Positions 23,920-32,645 are shown, counted from the first letter of the stretch. The stretch: DNA of 35,730 nucleotides from Bacteroidota bacterium (GCA_003175695.1 PSRA01000204.1:1-35730); one strand, 5' to 3'. Translations and numbers: made by a program. Notes: generated from the sequence alone by a model not told the origin.

Positions 23920-24519
23920 ATGGGAATTGCTGAAAGAAGGCTAAGGCAAAAAGAAGAAATAAGGGCTATCATCCTCGATACTGCGTGGGAAATGGTAAAA
24001 AAGGAAGGCTGGCAATCTCTTTCGATCCGTAAAATCGCAGAGGCAATTGAATATAGTGTGCCGGTGATCTACGACCATTTCGAAAATAAGGAAGCTATCC
24101 TTTTGGAATTTACCAAACAAGGCTTTCAATTGCTTTTTAAAAAACTGGAAAAAGCCCAGGAAAAATATGACGATCCAGCGGCCAAACTTACCGCCATCGC
24201 AGATACGTATTGGGACTTTGCTTTTAAAAATAAAGAATACTATCAGCTCATGTTTGGTCTCGGAATGGCATGTTGTGAATTTGAAGCTACTCCGGAGACC
24301 ATGGCAATCCGCAAATTGACGCAGGATATAATTAACGAGCTGATCGGAAAAAATAAAGTCAATTCAACCAATTCCTGTTTAAAATACCACACTTTCTGGT
24401 CCGTGCTCCATGGATTGATCTCGATTAAAATGATGAGGAAATGGGATGTGACAGATGAAGTGAATAAACTTGTAGTGAAAGATGCGATTTCCGGGTTTAT
24501 AAAGAATCTGCAGAATTAG
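23920..24519 (+). CDS. TetR/AcrR family transcriptional regulator
   Basis: A 199-residue regulator with an N-terminal helix-turn-helix (about 10-57: I-L-D-T-A-W-E-M-V, L-S-I-R-K-I-A-E-A-I-E-Y-S-V-P-V-I-Y-D-H-F-E-N-K-E-A-I) and an all-helical ligand domain. The recognition part V-P-V-I-Y-D-H-F is the family hallmark. It precedes the RND efflux operon on the same strand by 230 bases, so it probably represses that operon in response to a toxic compound. Confidence 0.9.
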   Translation: MGIAERRLRQKEEIRAIILDTAWEMVKKEGWQSLSIRKIAEAIEYSVPVIYDHFENKEAILLEFTKQGFQLLFKKLEKAQEKYDDPAAKLTAIADTYWDFAFKNKEYYQLMFGLGMACCEFEATPETMAIRKLTQDIINELIGKNKVNSTNSCLKYHTFWSVLHGLISIKMMRKWDVTDEVNKLVVKDAISGFIKNLQN

Positions 24520-24749
24520 ACGGGAATTTCAAGGACGAAGCTACCGTTCATAAATTAGATTTCGGAGCGCAAGACAATTTGAAGATATTTACTGATTATT
24601 TTGTCCGGTTTTTTATGCAAAATTCGTCGATATAATATCCCGATCATTTAATCCCACTCTAGAAATACCCAGGCTTGCTAAACCGGCGTTTTCAACGATT
24701 GCCCATAACAACATAAGCATTAATTGACCTGTAATAAATATTTTGAAAC

Positions 24750-25943
24750 ATGCAAAGTAGAATTAGAATATTATTTAAAGGGAATAGACCGATAGTGCTG
24801 TCATGGATTTTTGTATTGATAGCGGGGATGGTGCTGTTGCAAAGTTGTGGAACTTCTTCAGGAAGTCCTACCATGACACAACCTATCCAATCTCTTCCTG
24901 TCATCAGCGTTAGCTCGAAACCTGTAACGACATACCGGGAGTATACAGCAACCATTGAGGGCACGAAAAACATTGAAATCCGGCCCCAGGTTGACGGTTA
25001 TCTGGACAAGATATTCGTCGACGAGGGAGCCTACGTGAAGAAGGGCCAGACCTTGTTTAAGATCAATGACCAACCATATCGCGAGCAGTTGAACACTGCC
25101 AATGCTTCGCTTCAGGCGGCAAAAGCATCATTAGAAAATGCTCAGATCAATGTCAATAAGTTGACACCCCTGGTACAAAACAATGTTATTTCTGATGTCC
25201 AACTCAAAACAGCACAGGCAGCTTACAATGCGGCGAAAGCAAATGTTGAACAAGCAGCGGCGCAGGTCAACGCTGCTCAAATCAACGTTGGGTATACTGT
25301 CATATCAGCACCAGTGAATGGATATATTGGAAGAATCCCATCCAAGACAGGCAGCCTGGTGACAAAAAATCAAACGCAGGCTTTGACCATGTTGTCCGAA
25401 GTGAAAGATATTTATGCCTATTTCTCTCTTAGCGAAACTGATTTTCTTGAATTTAAAAACAATTTCAAGGGAAATACCCTGGAAGAAAAAATCAAGAATA
25501 TTCCCGCTGTTCAGTTAGAGCTCGCAGATAACACCATTTATCCACAAGAAGGAAAAGTTGAAATTGCAGAGGGCCAGTTCGATAAAACGATTGGATCAAT
25601 TACCTTTCGTGCTATTTTCCCGAATGTAAATGGGCTGCTTCGATCAGGCAATACCGGTAGAGTGAGGATACCCAAGCAAGTAGAGAACTCCATTGTGGTG
25701 CCGCAGGAATCCACCTTCGAATTGCAAGACAAGATCTTCGTATATACTTTGGCTGATAGTAACAAGGTAACGGGTCGTCCGATCACAGTTGCTGCCAGGT
25801 CGGGCAATTATTATCTGGTCGACAAGGGTTTAAAGCCGGGAGAAAAAATTGTCTATACAGGACTCGATCGCCTAAGAGATGGTATGCCCATCATTCCGGA
25901 GACCATATCAATGGACAGCTTGCTAAAACTCCGGCCCCTGTAA
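24750..25943 (+). CDS. RND efflux periplasmic adaptor lipoprotein
   Basis: A 397-residue membrane fusion protein bridging the RND pump and the outer membrane channel. An N-terminal hydrophobic segment ends in the lipobox L-Q-S-C at about 28-31, so it is a lipoprotein. Then come the biotinyl-lipoyl half (Y-T-A-T-I-E-G-T, I-R-P-Q-V-D-G-Y-L-D-K-I), an alpha-hairpin rich in Ala/Asn/Gln (about 105-165), the second lipoyl half (V-I-S-A-P-V-N-G-Y-I-G) and a beta-barrel domain. It is the first gene of a three-gene efflux operon. Confidence 0.93.
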   Translation: MQSRIRILFKGNRPIVLSWIFVLIAGMVLLQSCGTSSGSPTMTQPIQSLPVISVSSKPVTTYREYTATIEGTKNIEIRPQVDGYLDKIFVDEGAYVKKGQTLFKINDQPYREQLNTANASLQAAKASLENAQINVNKLTPLVQNNVISDVQLKTAQAAYNAAKANVEQAAAQVNAAQINVGYTVISAPVNGYIGRIPSKTGSLVTKNQTQALTMLSEVKDIYAYFSLSETDFLEFKNNFKGNTLEEKIKNIPAVQLELADNTIYPQEGKVEIAEGQFDKTIGSITFRAIFPNVNGLLRSGNTGRVRIPKQVENSIVVPQESTFELQDKIFVYTLADSNKVTGRPITVAARSGNYYLVDKGLKPGEKIVYTGLDRLRDGMPIIPETISMDSLLKLRPL

Positions 25944-26016
25944 TTTTTAAAGAGAATTAATACTTAATCTGACCAGTTCTGGAAGGAATTTCCAGGCACT
26001 GCAAATTATTACGCAT

Positions 26017-29000
26017 ATGTTAAGAAGATTTATTGAAAGACCTGTTCTATCCACGGTTGTTTCTATTATTTTGACACTTTTGGGACTGCTTTCGTTGTTC
26101 ACGTTGCCCATTACGCTGTTCCCCGATATCGCGCCGCCAACTGTTCAGGTTTCGGCCACCTATCCGGGCGCCAATGCCGAAGTCGTCGCCCGTGCAGTTG
26201 CGACCCCTCTGGAGGAAGCTATTAATGGCGTGGAGAACATGACTTACATGACTTCCACATCCAGCAATGATGGTACCATGACTTTGAGTGTATATTTTAA
26301 ATTGGGAACCAACCCGGATCTCGCTTCTGTGAACGTACAGAATCGCGTTGCAAAAGCTTTGAGCCTTGTTCCAACCGAGGTAGTGCAGGCAGGAATTTCG
26401 ACTCAAAAACAACAAAATAGCGTCATCATGGTGCCGCTGTTGTACAGTACAGATAGCAACTATGATGAAACATTTATTCAGAATTACGCCAAGATCAACA
26501 TCGTCCCGGAAATTCAGCGAGTTAACGGTGTGGGACAAGCGCAGGTTTTCGGAGCAAAGGACTATTCGATGCGCATCTGGTTAAAACCAGATCGATTGAC
26601 ATCATTTAATTTATCCGCGCAAGATGTTCTCAACGCCATCAGGGAACAAAACCTGGAAGCCGCACCGGGGAGATTCGGCCAAAGTAGTACAGCTTCATTT
26701 GAATACATACTTAAGTATAAAGGGAAACTGTCGCAAAATGAAGACTATGAAAACATCATTCTGAAAGCCAATTCAGACGGATCGATCATCCGACTCAAAG
26801 ATGTTGCACGTGTTGAGTTCGGCTCATTCGCTTATGGAGCCAACACCAAAATCTCCGGATTGCAAGGGAGCGGATTGGCCATATTTCAAACTGCCGGCTC
26901 AAATGCCAATGATATTTTGACACAGGTTGATAAAGTACTGGAGAAAGCATCAGCATCTTTCCCAAAAGGAATTCACTACTTCACTATGTTCAGTGCCAAG
27001 GAATTCCTGGATGCGTCCATCAAACAAGTGGTAGAAACTTTGATTGAAGCTTTTGTCCTGGTATTCATTGTTGTGTTTATTTTTCTTCAGGACTTTCGCT
27101 CCACACTTATTCCGGCCATTGCAGTACCGGTAGCCATCATTGGCACCTTCTTCTTCATGCAATTGTTTGGTTTTACTATCAATCTTCTGACACTTTTCGC
27201 GCTTGTTCTTGCCATCGGTATAGTGGTGGATGACGCAATTGTTGTGGTGGAAGCCGTGCATACCAAGATGGAACGAACGCACTTGAATGCAAAAGCAGCC
27301 ACCATTCAATCGATGAATGAAATTTCTGGTGTTATCATTTCGATTACATTAGTAATGGCGGCTGTATTCGTACCCGTCGGATTCATGCAAGGACCCGCGG
27401 GAGTATTCTATAAACAATTTGCATTCACGCTGGGTATCGCCATTTTGATTTCGGCACTGAATGCGCTGACATTAAGCCCGGCACTTTGTGCATTGTTTCT
27501 AAAAAACCCCCATAATGGAGAACAGGAAGGAAACACTTCCAAAAAAGGATTTGCCGGAAGATTTTTCAGCGGATTCAATGCCGGTTTCAAGGCAACTACT
27601 AATAAATACAAGAATGCAGTTGCATTCCTGATAAGGTATAAATGGGTTGCTATTACTGGATTGGTGGTTATTACGACCACGGCTTTTTTGACAATGCGGA
27701 GCACACCGACCGGATTCATTCCAAATGAAGACCAGGGATTTATTCTGTATTCGGTGAGCCTGCCTCCGGGTGCCTCTCTTGACAGAACCCAGCACGTGAT
27801 GGATCAAATCGACAGCATTCTGGGTAAAGTAGAAGCGATTGAAAGAAGAGCCGAAGTAACCGGGCTGAACTTTTTGGCTAACGCTAACAGTTCTAACTAT
27901 GCGATTGGATTTGTTCGGATGAAACCTTTCGAAAAACGTGGCCCGGTAAAAGACGTAGCCGGAGTGACTGGTATCCTCTATCAAAAATTGGCAGCAATTA
28001 AAGAAGCACAATTTTTTCTTACCTCTTTTCCTACGGTGCAGGGATTCGGCAACACCAATGGATTTGAATTTATTCTCCAGGACAGAAATGGCGGACCGCT
28101 GGATAAGATGGCAAACCAGGCATATGCGCTCTGCGGAGAATTGATGAAAAGAAAAGAAATACAAATTGCATTTACCACTTTCAACACAGGCAATCCTCAG
28201 TACTTATTGGATATCAATGATAGTAAAGCAAAACAATTAGGCGTCTCTATTAGTGATTTGCTTCAAACTTTGCAGGTATTTTATGGAAGTAGTTTTGCTT
28301 CCGACTTTAACCGGTTTGGAAAATACTACCGGGTGATCGTGCAGGCGGATGTGGCATACAGAGCTGAACCTTCTTCACTAAATGGAGTCTTTGTAAAGAA
28401 TCAATCCGGGGAAATGGTTCCAGTCAATAGTGTTGTTTCCCTTCGCAGGGTATACGGACCGGAAACAGTTACAAGGAACAACCTCTTTAACGCGGTGACA
28501 ATTAACGGATCTTCAAAACCCGGATATAGCTCAGGTGATGCCATCAAAGCCATACAGGAAGTCACGGATCAATACTTGCCAAGAGGTTATGCAATCGAAT
28601 GGGTGGGTATGACGCGGGAGGAAATTGCGGCCGGAACACAAACCACGATCATATTCTTATTGAGTGTCGTCTTCGTTTATTTCCTGCTGGCAGCTCAGTA
28701 TGAAAGTTATATTCTTCCACTTGCAATCATTTTAACTGTTCCGACAGGTATTCTTGGCGTATTCTCATTCATTAAATTGATGGGCATAGACAACAATATT
28801 TATGTGCAGGTTGGTTTGATCATGTTGATCGGATTGCTGGCAAAAAATGCCATCCTGATTGTTGAATATGCTGTGCAGCGTCGAAGGTCGGGTATGGGAA
28901 TCGTAGCTTCTGCATTAGAAGCTTCGCAGCTTCGCCTTCGCCCGATCCTTATGACCTCGTTTGCTTTCATCGCGGGCCTTCTTCCGTTGCTACGCGCAAC

Positions 29001-29172
29001 GGGAGCTTCAGCCCTGGGAAATCGATCCATAGGAACAGGGGCAGTAGGAGGCATGTTGACTGGCGTGGTTCTGGGAATCTTCATTATCCCGGTCTTGTTC
29101 GTCATATTCCAATATTTACAGGAGAAAATTACAGGCGCACCAAAAGCACTCAATATTTCTGTTGGTGAATAA
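26017..29172 (+). CDS. RND family multidrug efflux permease (AcrB/HAE1 type)
   Basis: A 1051-residue inner membrane pump with the usual twelve membrane segments and two large periplasmic loops. The start M-L-R-R-F-I-E-R-P-V-L-S-T-V and the TM4 motif I-G-I-V-V-D-D-A-I-V-V-V-E, with the two proton-relay aspartates, are clear, as are G-F-I-P-N-E-D-Q-G in the second half and G-L-L-A-K-N-A-I-L-I-V-E-Y-A in TM10. Length is typical of hydrophobe/amphiphile exporters. It lies 73 bases after the adaptor gene. Confidence 0.96.
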   Translation: MLRRFIERPVLSTVVSIILTLLGLLSLFTLPITLFPDIAPPTVQVSATYPGANAEVVARAVATPLEEAINGVENMTYMTSTSSNDGTMTLSVYFKLGTNPDLASVNVQNRVAKALSLVPTEVVQAGISTQKQQNSVIMVPLLYSTDSNYDETFIQNYAKINIVPEIQRVNGVGQAQVFGAKDYSMRIWLKPDRLTSFNLSAQDVLNAIREQNLEAAPGRFGQSSTASFEYILKYKGKLSQNEDYENIILKANSDGSIIRLKDVARVEFGSFAYGANTKISGLQGSGLAIFQTAGSNANDILTQVDKVLEKASASFPKGIHYFTMFSAKEFLDASIKQVVETLIEAFVLVFIVVFIFLQDFRSTLIPAIAVPVAIIGTFFFMQLFGFTINLLTLFALVLAIGIVVDDAIVVVEAVHTKMERTHLNAKAATIQSMNEISGVIISITLVMAAVFVPVGFMQGPAGVFYKQFAFTLGIAILISALNALTLSPALCALFLKNPHNGEQEGNTSKKGFAGRFFSGFNAGFKATTNKYKNAVAFLIRYKWVAITGLVVITTTAFLTMRSTPTGFIPNEDQGFILYSVSLPPGASLDRTQHVMDQIDSILGKVEAIERRAEVTGLNFLANANSSNYAIGFVRMKPFEKRGPVKDVAGVTGILYQKLAAIKEAQFFLTSFPTVQGFGNTNGFEFILQDRNGGPLDKMANQAYALCGELMKRKEIQIAFTTFNTGNPQYLLDINDSKAKQLGVSISDLLQTLQVFYGSSFASDFNRFGKYYRVIVQADVAYRAEPSSLNGVFVKNQSGEMVPVNSVVSLRRVYGPETVTRNNLFNAVTINGSSKPGYSSGDAIKAIQEVTDQYLPRGYAIEWVGMTREEIAAGTQTTIIFLLSVVFVYFLLAAQYESYILPLAIILTVPTGILGVFSFIKLMGIDNNIYVQVGLIMLIGLLAKNAILIVEYAVQRRRSGMGIVASALEASQLRLRPILMTSFAFIAGLLPLLRATGASALGNRSIGTGAVGGMLTGVVLGIFIIPVLFVIFQYLQEKITGAPKALNISVGE

Positions 29173-29220
29173 AGTAAGAATAAAATGAAAAGGACCCTAA
29201 AAATATCACGAATGACTATT

Positions 29221-30633
29221 ATGAAAAATATAGAAAAATTGTTGGCGGGAATGCTGGTTACTGCAGCATTATTTGCCTGCAGAGTTGGTAAAGATTACCA
29301 GCGTCCACAGGTAGATGTTCCACAACAATACAGGGATGTAACAACAGCTGATACTTCGTCTATTGGTGACTGGGAGTGGAAGAAATTTTTTGCAGATGTC
29401 ACCCTGCAACAATTGATCAGCCAGGGTATTGCTTACAACTACGATCTGCAGCTCGCGATCAAGAGAATGGGAATTGCAAGTGAACAAGTAAAGAAAGCCA
29501 AACTCCTTCAACTTCCTCAGCTTGATTTCCAGGCCACAGTTTCTACTGATTATCCGTCAAAAAACAGCTTGAACGGTCTGAGTACAACGAGTTTCCTGGG
29601 TACTGACCATATTAATGACTATCTCCTGGGCCTGAATCTGACTTGGGAAGCCGATATCTGGGGAAAATTGAGCAGGCAAAAAGAATCCACCGTCGCTGAT
29701 TATTTGCAGTCTTATGAAGCAACAAAAGCCGTACAGACAAGGCTCGTGTCAGACATTGCGCAGGCATATTTTAATCTGATTATGCTGGATAAGCAATTAG
29801 ACATTTCTTATAAAAACCTTGCATTAACTGACAGCACCTGGCAACTTACCAGGCTGCTCCGGGATGCGGGAGAAGCAACCACGCTCGCAGTGCAACAAGC
29901 CGAAGTTCAAAAGCAAACGATTGAAATCCTGATCCCGCAATTGCAACAAGGCATCGAACTGCAGGAGAATGCATTGCAGGTATTAACGGGAAATTATCCG
30001 GGCAGGCTGAATCGCACCGTGCTGTTGGATAATCTGAATGTAGGCGATAGCCTGCCAACCGGAATTCCTGCGTCTATTCTGAGCAAAAGGCCAGATGTAC
30101 GGGCAAGTGAAATGGCGATAGTTTCTGCAAATGCACAGGTGGGCGTAGCAAAAGCAAATATGTACCCGGCGCTCGTTATCACCGCAGGAACTGGTTTGGA
30201 ATCATTCAAATCCAGTAATTGGTTTAATATTCCTAATTCTCTTTTTGGGATAGCCGCTGGAAGCATCGTCCAACCTGTTTTCAGGCGGAGAGAATTAAAG
30301 ACTCAGTATGAAATCGCAAAGATCCAAAGAGAACAGGCTGTCATAGAATTCAAACAATCTATCCTGAATGCCGTGAGGGAAGTATCAGATGCGCTAGTTT
30401 CGGGCGAGAAACTCAAAGAACAGCAGCAAAAGGCGTCGGATCAGGTCGACACGCTGAACAGGGCCGTGGCGAACGCAAGGTTGCTATTTAAGAGTGATAT
30501 GGCCAATTACCTTGAAGTTATTACAGCCCAGCGAAATGCAGTATTGGCTGAATTGAATCTAGCCACTATCCAACGGGATCGGCTGAATGCCAAGGTTGAC
30601 CTTTATAGATCTCTTGGCGGAGGTTGGAAATGA
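29221..30633 (+). CDS. NodT/TolC-like outer membrane efflux lipoprotein
   Basis: About 470 residues from the ATG at 29221; an ATG at 29185 would add twelve residues before the signal peptide. The signal peptide ends in the lipobox L-F-A-C, so it is a lipoprotein. The mature part starts V-G-K-D-Y-Q-R-P, as in NodT family factors, and has two outer membrane efflux protein repeats, with A-E-A/D-I-W-G-K-L-S-R-Q and R-P-D-V-R-A-S-E. It completes the tripartite pump, 12 to 48 bases after the permease stop. Confidence 0.93.
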   Translation: MKNIEKLLAGMLVTAALFACRVGKDYQRPQVDVPQQYRDVTTADTSSIGDWEWKKFFADVTLQQLISQGIAYNYDLQLAIKRMGIASEQVKKAKLLQLPQLDFQATVSTDYPSKNSLNGLSTTSFLGTDHINDYLLGLNLTWEADIWGKLSRQKESTVADYLQSYEATKAVQTRLVSDIAQAYFNLIMLDKQLDISYKNLALTDSTWQLTRLLRDAGEATTLAVQQAEVQKQTIEILIPQLQQGIELQENALQVLTGNYPGRLNRTVLLDNLNVGDSLPTGIPASILSKRPDVRASEMAIVSANAQVGVAKANMYPALVITAGTGLESFKSSNWFNIPNSLFGIAAGSIVQPVFRRRELKTQYEIAKIQREQAVIEFKQSILNAVREVSDALVSGEKLKEQQQKASDQVDTLNRAVANARLLFKSDMANYLEVITAQRNAVLAELNLATIQRDRLNAKVDLYRSLGGGWK

Positions 30634-30674
30634 CAGCTTTCAGATGGAAATCTCGGCGAGTTCGGCGATTAAAA

Positions 30675-30707
30675 GGTCAAAAATCAGACTGGTACCGATT
30701 TTTTGCC
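30675..30707 (+). terminator. Possible terminator of the efflux operon
   Basis: Bases 30675-30685 pair with 30697-30707 at ten of eleven positions (one mismatch, one G-U), with an 11-base loop. The T residues lie within the stem, not after it, so it is not a standard intrinsic terminator. It lies 42 bases after the stop codon. Confidence 0.35.
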
Positions 30708-30755
30708 GTTTGTATATATTGTCAGTGAGAAGACAACATATTCATCAAAATCACT

Positions 30756-30763
30756 TATATTTG
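30756..30763 (+). promoter_or_regulatory. -7 box upstream of polycysteine leader 3
   Basis: TATATTTG matches TAnnTTTG. The leader ATG is at 30788, so transcription starting about four bases after the box gives a leader of about 20 bases. No clear -33 element at the usual distance. Confidence 0.6.
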
Positions 30764-30787
30764 TATTTCGAATTTTATCAATATTAA

Positions 30788-30871
30788 ATGAATCTGGCTT
30801 ACGCAAATACCGCATGTTGTTGTTGTTGTAACAAAACCAGTATTAATTTGGTGGAGATAAAACGCGCATAA
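30788..30871 (+). CDS. Polycysteine leader peptide 3 (27 aa), upstream of cysteine synthase
   Basis: ATG at 30788, TAA at 30869-30871. The 27-residue peptide contains five consecutive TGT cysteine codons (residues 10-14, bases 30815-30829), followed by N-K-T-S-I-N-L-V-E-I-K-R-A. The cysteine run is placed so that a ribosome paused there would cover the protector strand at 30836-30840 but leave the antiterminator strand at 30850-30856 free; a ribosome at the stop codon would cover that strand instead. This is the classic geometry of an amino-acid attenuator leader. It lies 72 bases before the cysteine synthase ATG. Confidence 0.85.
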   Translation: MNLAYANTACCCCCNKTSINLVEIKRA

Positions 30872-30925
30872 CCGGCTAATTTTAAATGACAATATTAGAA
30901 GCTCCACCGCAAGTGGGGCTTTTTT
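30836..30925 (+). promoter_or_regulatory. Cysteine attenuator: protector, antiterminator and terminator strands
   Basis: Four RNA strands: 1, ACCAG (30836-30840); 2, TTGGTGGAG (30848-30856); 3, AGCTCCACC (30900-30908); 4, GTGGGGCT (30913-30920). Strand 1 pairs with TTGGT of strand 2 (5 bp, one G-U). GGTGGAG of strand 2 pairs with CTCCACC of strand 3 (7 Watson-Crick pairs), the antiterminator. Strand 3 pairs with strand 4 (8 bp, one G-U), the terminator. All three pairings are mutually exclusive in the trp-operon manner. Low Cys-tRNA would stall the ribosome on strand 1 and allow readthrough. Confidence 0.8.
30900..30925 (+). terminator. Intrinsic terminator upstream of cysteine synthase
   Basis: AGCTCCAC, loop CGCAA and GTGGGGCT form an 8-bp stem, followed by TTTTT (30921-30925). 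It lies between the leader and the cysteine synthase ATG at 30944, so it can only make sense as an attenuator that is bypassed under some condition. Confidence 0.85.
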
Positions 30926-30943
30926 AATTTCTAAAATTCAGCG

Positions 30944-31897
30944 ATGGAAACATTATCAGTCGTCTTCCCGATGTCGGAGTTGGCAGTCAGGGCAAGATCT
31001 ATTGAAAGAAAAATCGGACATACTCCTTTACATGAGTTCCGAAATCTCTTTAGCAAAAAGAAAGTGAGGCTGTTTGCCAAGAAAGAATGGCTGCAGTTAT
31101 CGGGCAGCGTCAAGGCCCGGGCAGGTTACAACATTATCCGCAAAGCCATTGAAACAGGCGAATTGTCCGAGCACAGAACATTATTGGATGCCACAAGTGG
31201 AAACACCGGGATCGCGTATGGCTCCATTGGACAACAATTAGGCATACCAGTCACTCTTTGCTTACCGGAGAATGCTTCGGCAGAAAGAAAAGAGATCCTT
31301 CAGAGACTAGGAGTTAAAATTATCTTCACATCTAAATATGAAGGCACAGATGGTTCTCAGCAGGTGGCAAGAGAAACGGCGGCAAAAAATCCTTCAGCTT
31401 ATTTCTACGCCGACCAGTACAAAAATGACAACAACTGGAAAGCACATTATTTTACGACGGCGCCTGAAATTTTTGAAGCCGCCCCCTCCATCACCCACTT
31501 TGTTGCTGGTTTGGGCACTACAGGAACTTTTGTGGGGACGGGTCGAAAATTGAAAAAACTTAATCAATCCATCCAACTTGTGTCACTTCAACCCGATTCT
31601 GCTTTGCACGGCTTGGAAGGATGGAAACATCTTGAAACGGCTGTAGTCCCCGCGATTTTCGATGATCAGCTTGCCGATGAAAACCTGGAAGTGAGCACCG
31701 AAGAAGCTTACGAATTAATAAAAGCCGCATTCAAATATGAGAACCTGATTTTAAGCCCTTCTTCTGCAGCAAACCTGGCTGGTGCAATTAGAGTGGCGGA
31801 AAAAATTGATGAAGGCACTGTGGTGACCGTATTGCCAGACAACGGAGATAAATACTCAGAAGTGATCAACAAAATACTCAACTATGCTCGTCATTGA
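30944..31897 (+). CDS. cysM: PLP-dependent cysteine synthase, CysM type
   Basis: A 317-residue cysteine synthase family enzyme. The PLP lysine is K57 in L-S-G-S-V-K57-A-R, the substrate loop is T-S-G-N-T-G (84-89), and the phosphate-binding loop appears as G-L-G-T-T-G-T. Its neighbours (JAMM peptidase, CysO-like carrier, MoeZ-like E1) match the Mycobacterium tuberculosis CysM pathway, in which O-phosphoserine reacts with a carrier-protein thiocarboxylate; classical O-acetylserine and sulfide use is an alternative. An ATG at 30971 is another possible start. The end overlaps the next gene by 14 bases. Confidence 0.88.
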   Translation: METLSVVFPMSELAVRARSIERKIGHTPLHEFRNLFSKKKVRLFAKKEWLQLSGSVKARAGYNIIRKAIETGELSEHRTLLDATSGNTGIAYGSIGQQLGIPVTLCLPENASAERKEILQRLGVKIIFTSKYEGTDGSQQVARETAAKNPSAYFYADQYKNDNNWKAHYFTTAPEIFEAAPSITHFVAGLGTTGTFVGTGRKLKKLNQSIQLVSLQPDSALHGLEGWKHLETAVVPAIFDDQLADENLEVSTEEAYELIKAAFKYENLILSPSSAANLAGAIRVAEKIDEGTVVTVLPDNGDKYSEVINKILNYARH

Positions 31898-32312
31898 AAC
31901 GGACGCACACCATAAGATGATAGAAGATGCAGTCAACAGTTTTCCTGACGAATGCTGTGGCTTTATGCTTGGTGAAGAAGATAAGGATGAAAACAGGACG
32001 ATTACCGAAATCCTGGTCGTTGATAATTCAAAAGAAGGCGATAGGACAAGAAGATTTGAGATTTCACCCAAAGATTATCTACGGGCTGAACAATTGGCGG
32101 TCGATAAGAACTTAACCCTGTTGGGTATTTATCACTCTCATCCCAATCATCCAGCCATCCCTTCGGAACACGATCGAAAAGCTGCCCAACCTTTTTTCTC
32201 TTACGTCATTATATCAGTATTAAACAACGAATTTGTTGCGCTTCGGTCATGGAGACTCAATGACCTTGAACAATTCGATGAAGAAAGTGTAAAGAATTTT
32301 TCATTCACATAA
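31884..32312 (+). CDS. mec: M67/JAMM metallopeptidase, Mec-like
   Basis: A 142-residue JAB1/MPN/Mov34 zinc peptidase. The JAMM motif is H-S-H-P-N-H-P-A-I-P-S-E-H-D (H-x-H-P...S-x-x-D), and the conserved glutamate is in F-P-D-E-C-C-G-F-M-L-G. In the M. tuberculosis route, Mec releases cysteine from the CysO-cysteine adduct. Here it could also trim the nine-residue tail of the adjacent carrier protein. It overlaps the cysteine synthase gene and ends 21 bases before the carrier gene. Confidence 0.9.
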   Translation: MLVIETDAHHKMIEDAVNSFPDECCGFMLGEEDKDENRTITEILVVDNSKEGDRTRRFEISPKDYLRAEQLAVDKNLTLLGIYHSHPNHPAIPSEHDRKAAQPFFSYVIISVLNNEFVALRSWRLNDLEQFDEESVKNFSFT

Positions 32313-32333
32313 ATTGTAATTAAAAACTTAGAA

Positions 32334-32633
32334 ATGGCTACTGTAATCATTCCGACACCGTTAAGAAAATTTACTAATAATACCACACGTCTGCAGGTAA
32401 ATGCGGGTAATGTAGGTGATACGATCAGAGAGATCACTATTAATTTTCCTGATTTGAAAAAACATTTATTGGACGAAGAAGGTGGGGTGCGGTCTTTTTT
32501 AAACATATTTATCGGCAACGATGATATCCGGGATTTGCAAAATGAAAAGACTCCCGTTAAAGATGATACGATCATAAGTATCGTACCCGCTATCGCAGGT
32601 GGCAAAGAAAATAGCTCCTCCCCTCTTAAATAA
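32334..32633 (+). CDS. cysO: CysO/ThiS/MoaD-like sulfur carrier with C-terminal extension
   Basis: A 99-residue ubiquitin-fold sulfur carrier, recognisable by V-N-A-G-N-V-G-D-T-I-R-E near the N-terminus and I-I-S-I-V-P-A-I-A-G-G near the end. CysO and its relatives act through a terminal diglycine that is adenylated and converted to a thiocarboxylate. Here the diglycine is G89-G90 and nine residues follow (K-E-N-S-S-S-P-L-K), so the protein looks like a precursor needing cleavage, as described for QbsE cleaved by the JAMM peptidase QbsD. The Mec-like gene just upstream is the natural candidate. Confidence 0.88.
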   Translation: MATVIIPTPLRKFTNNTTRLQVNAGNVGDTIREITINFPDLKKHLLDEEGGVRSFLNIFIGNDDIRDLQNEKTPVKDDTIISIVPAIAGGKENSSSPLK

Positions 32634-32645
32634 AAAGTAGATAAA

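Noticed and set aside
23842-24556. 12-mer ACCGTTCATAAA before and after the TetR gene
   Set aside because: It is short, not palindromic and not placed at both promoters in the same way, so chance is likely.
27499-28164. 221-codon minus-strand ORF inside the RND permease gene
   Set aside because: It lies entirely within a well-conserved efflux pump gene and its translation has no recognisable features.
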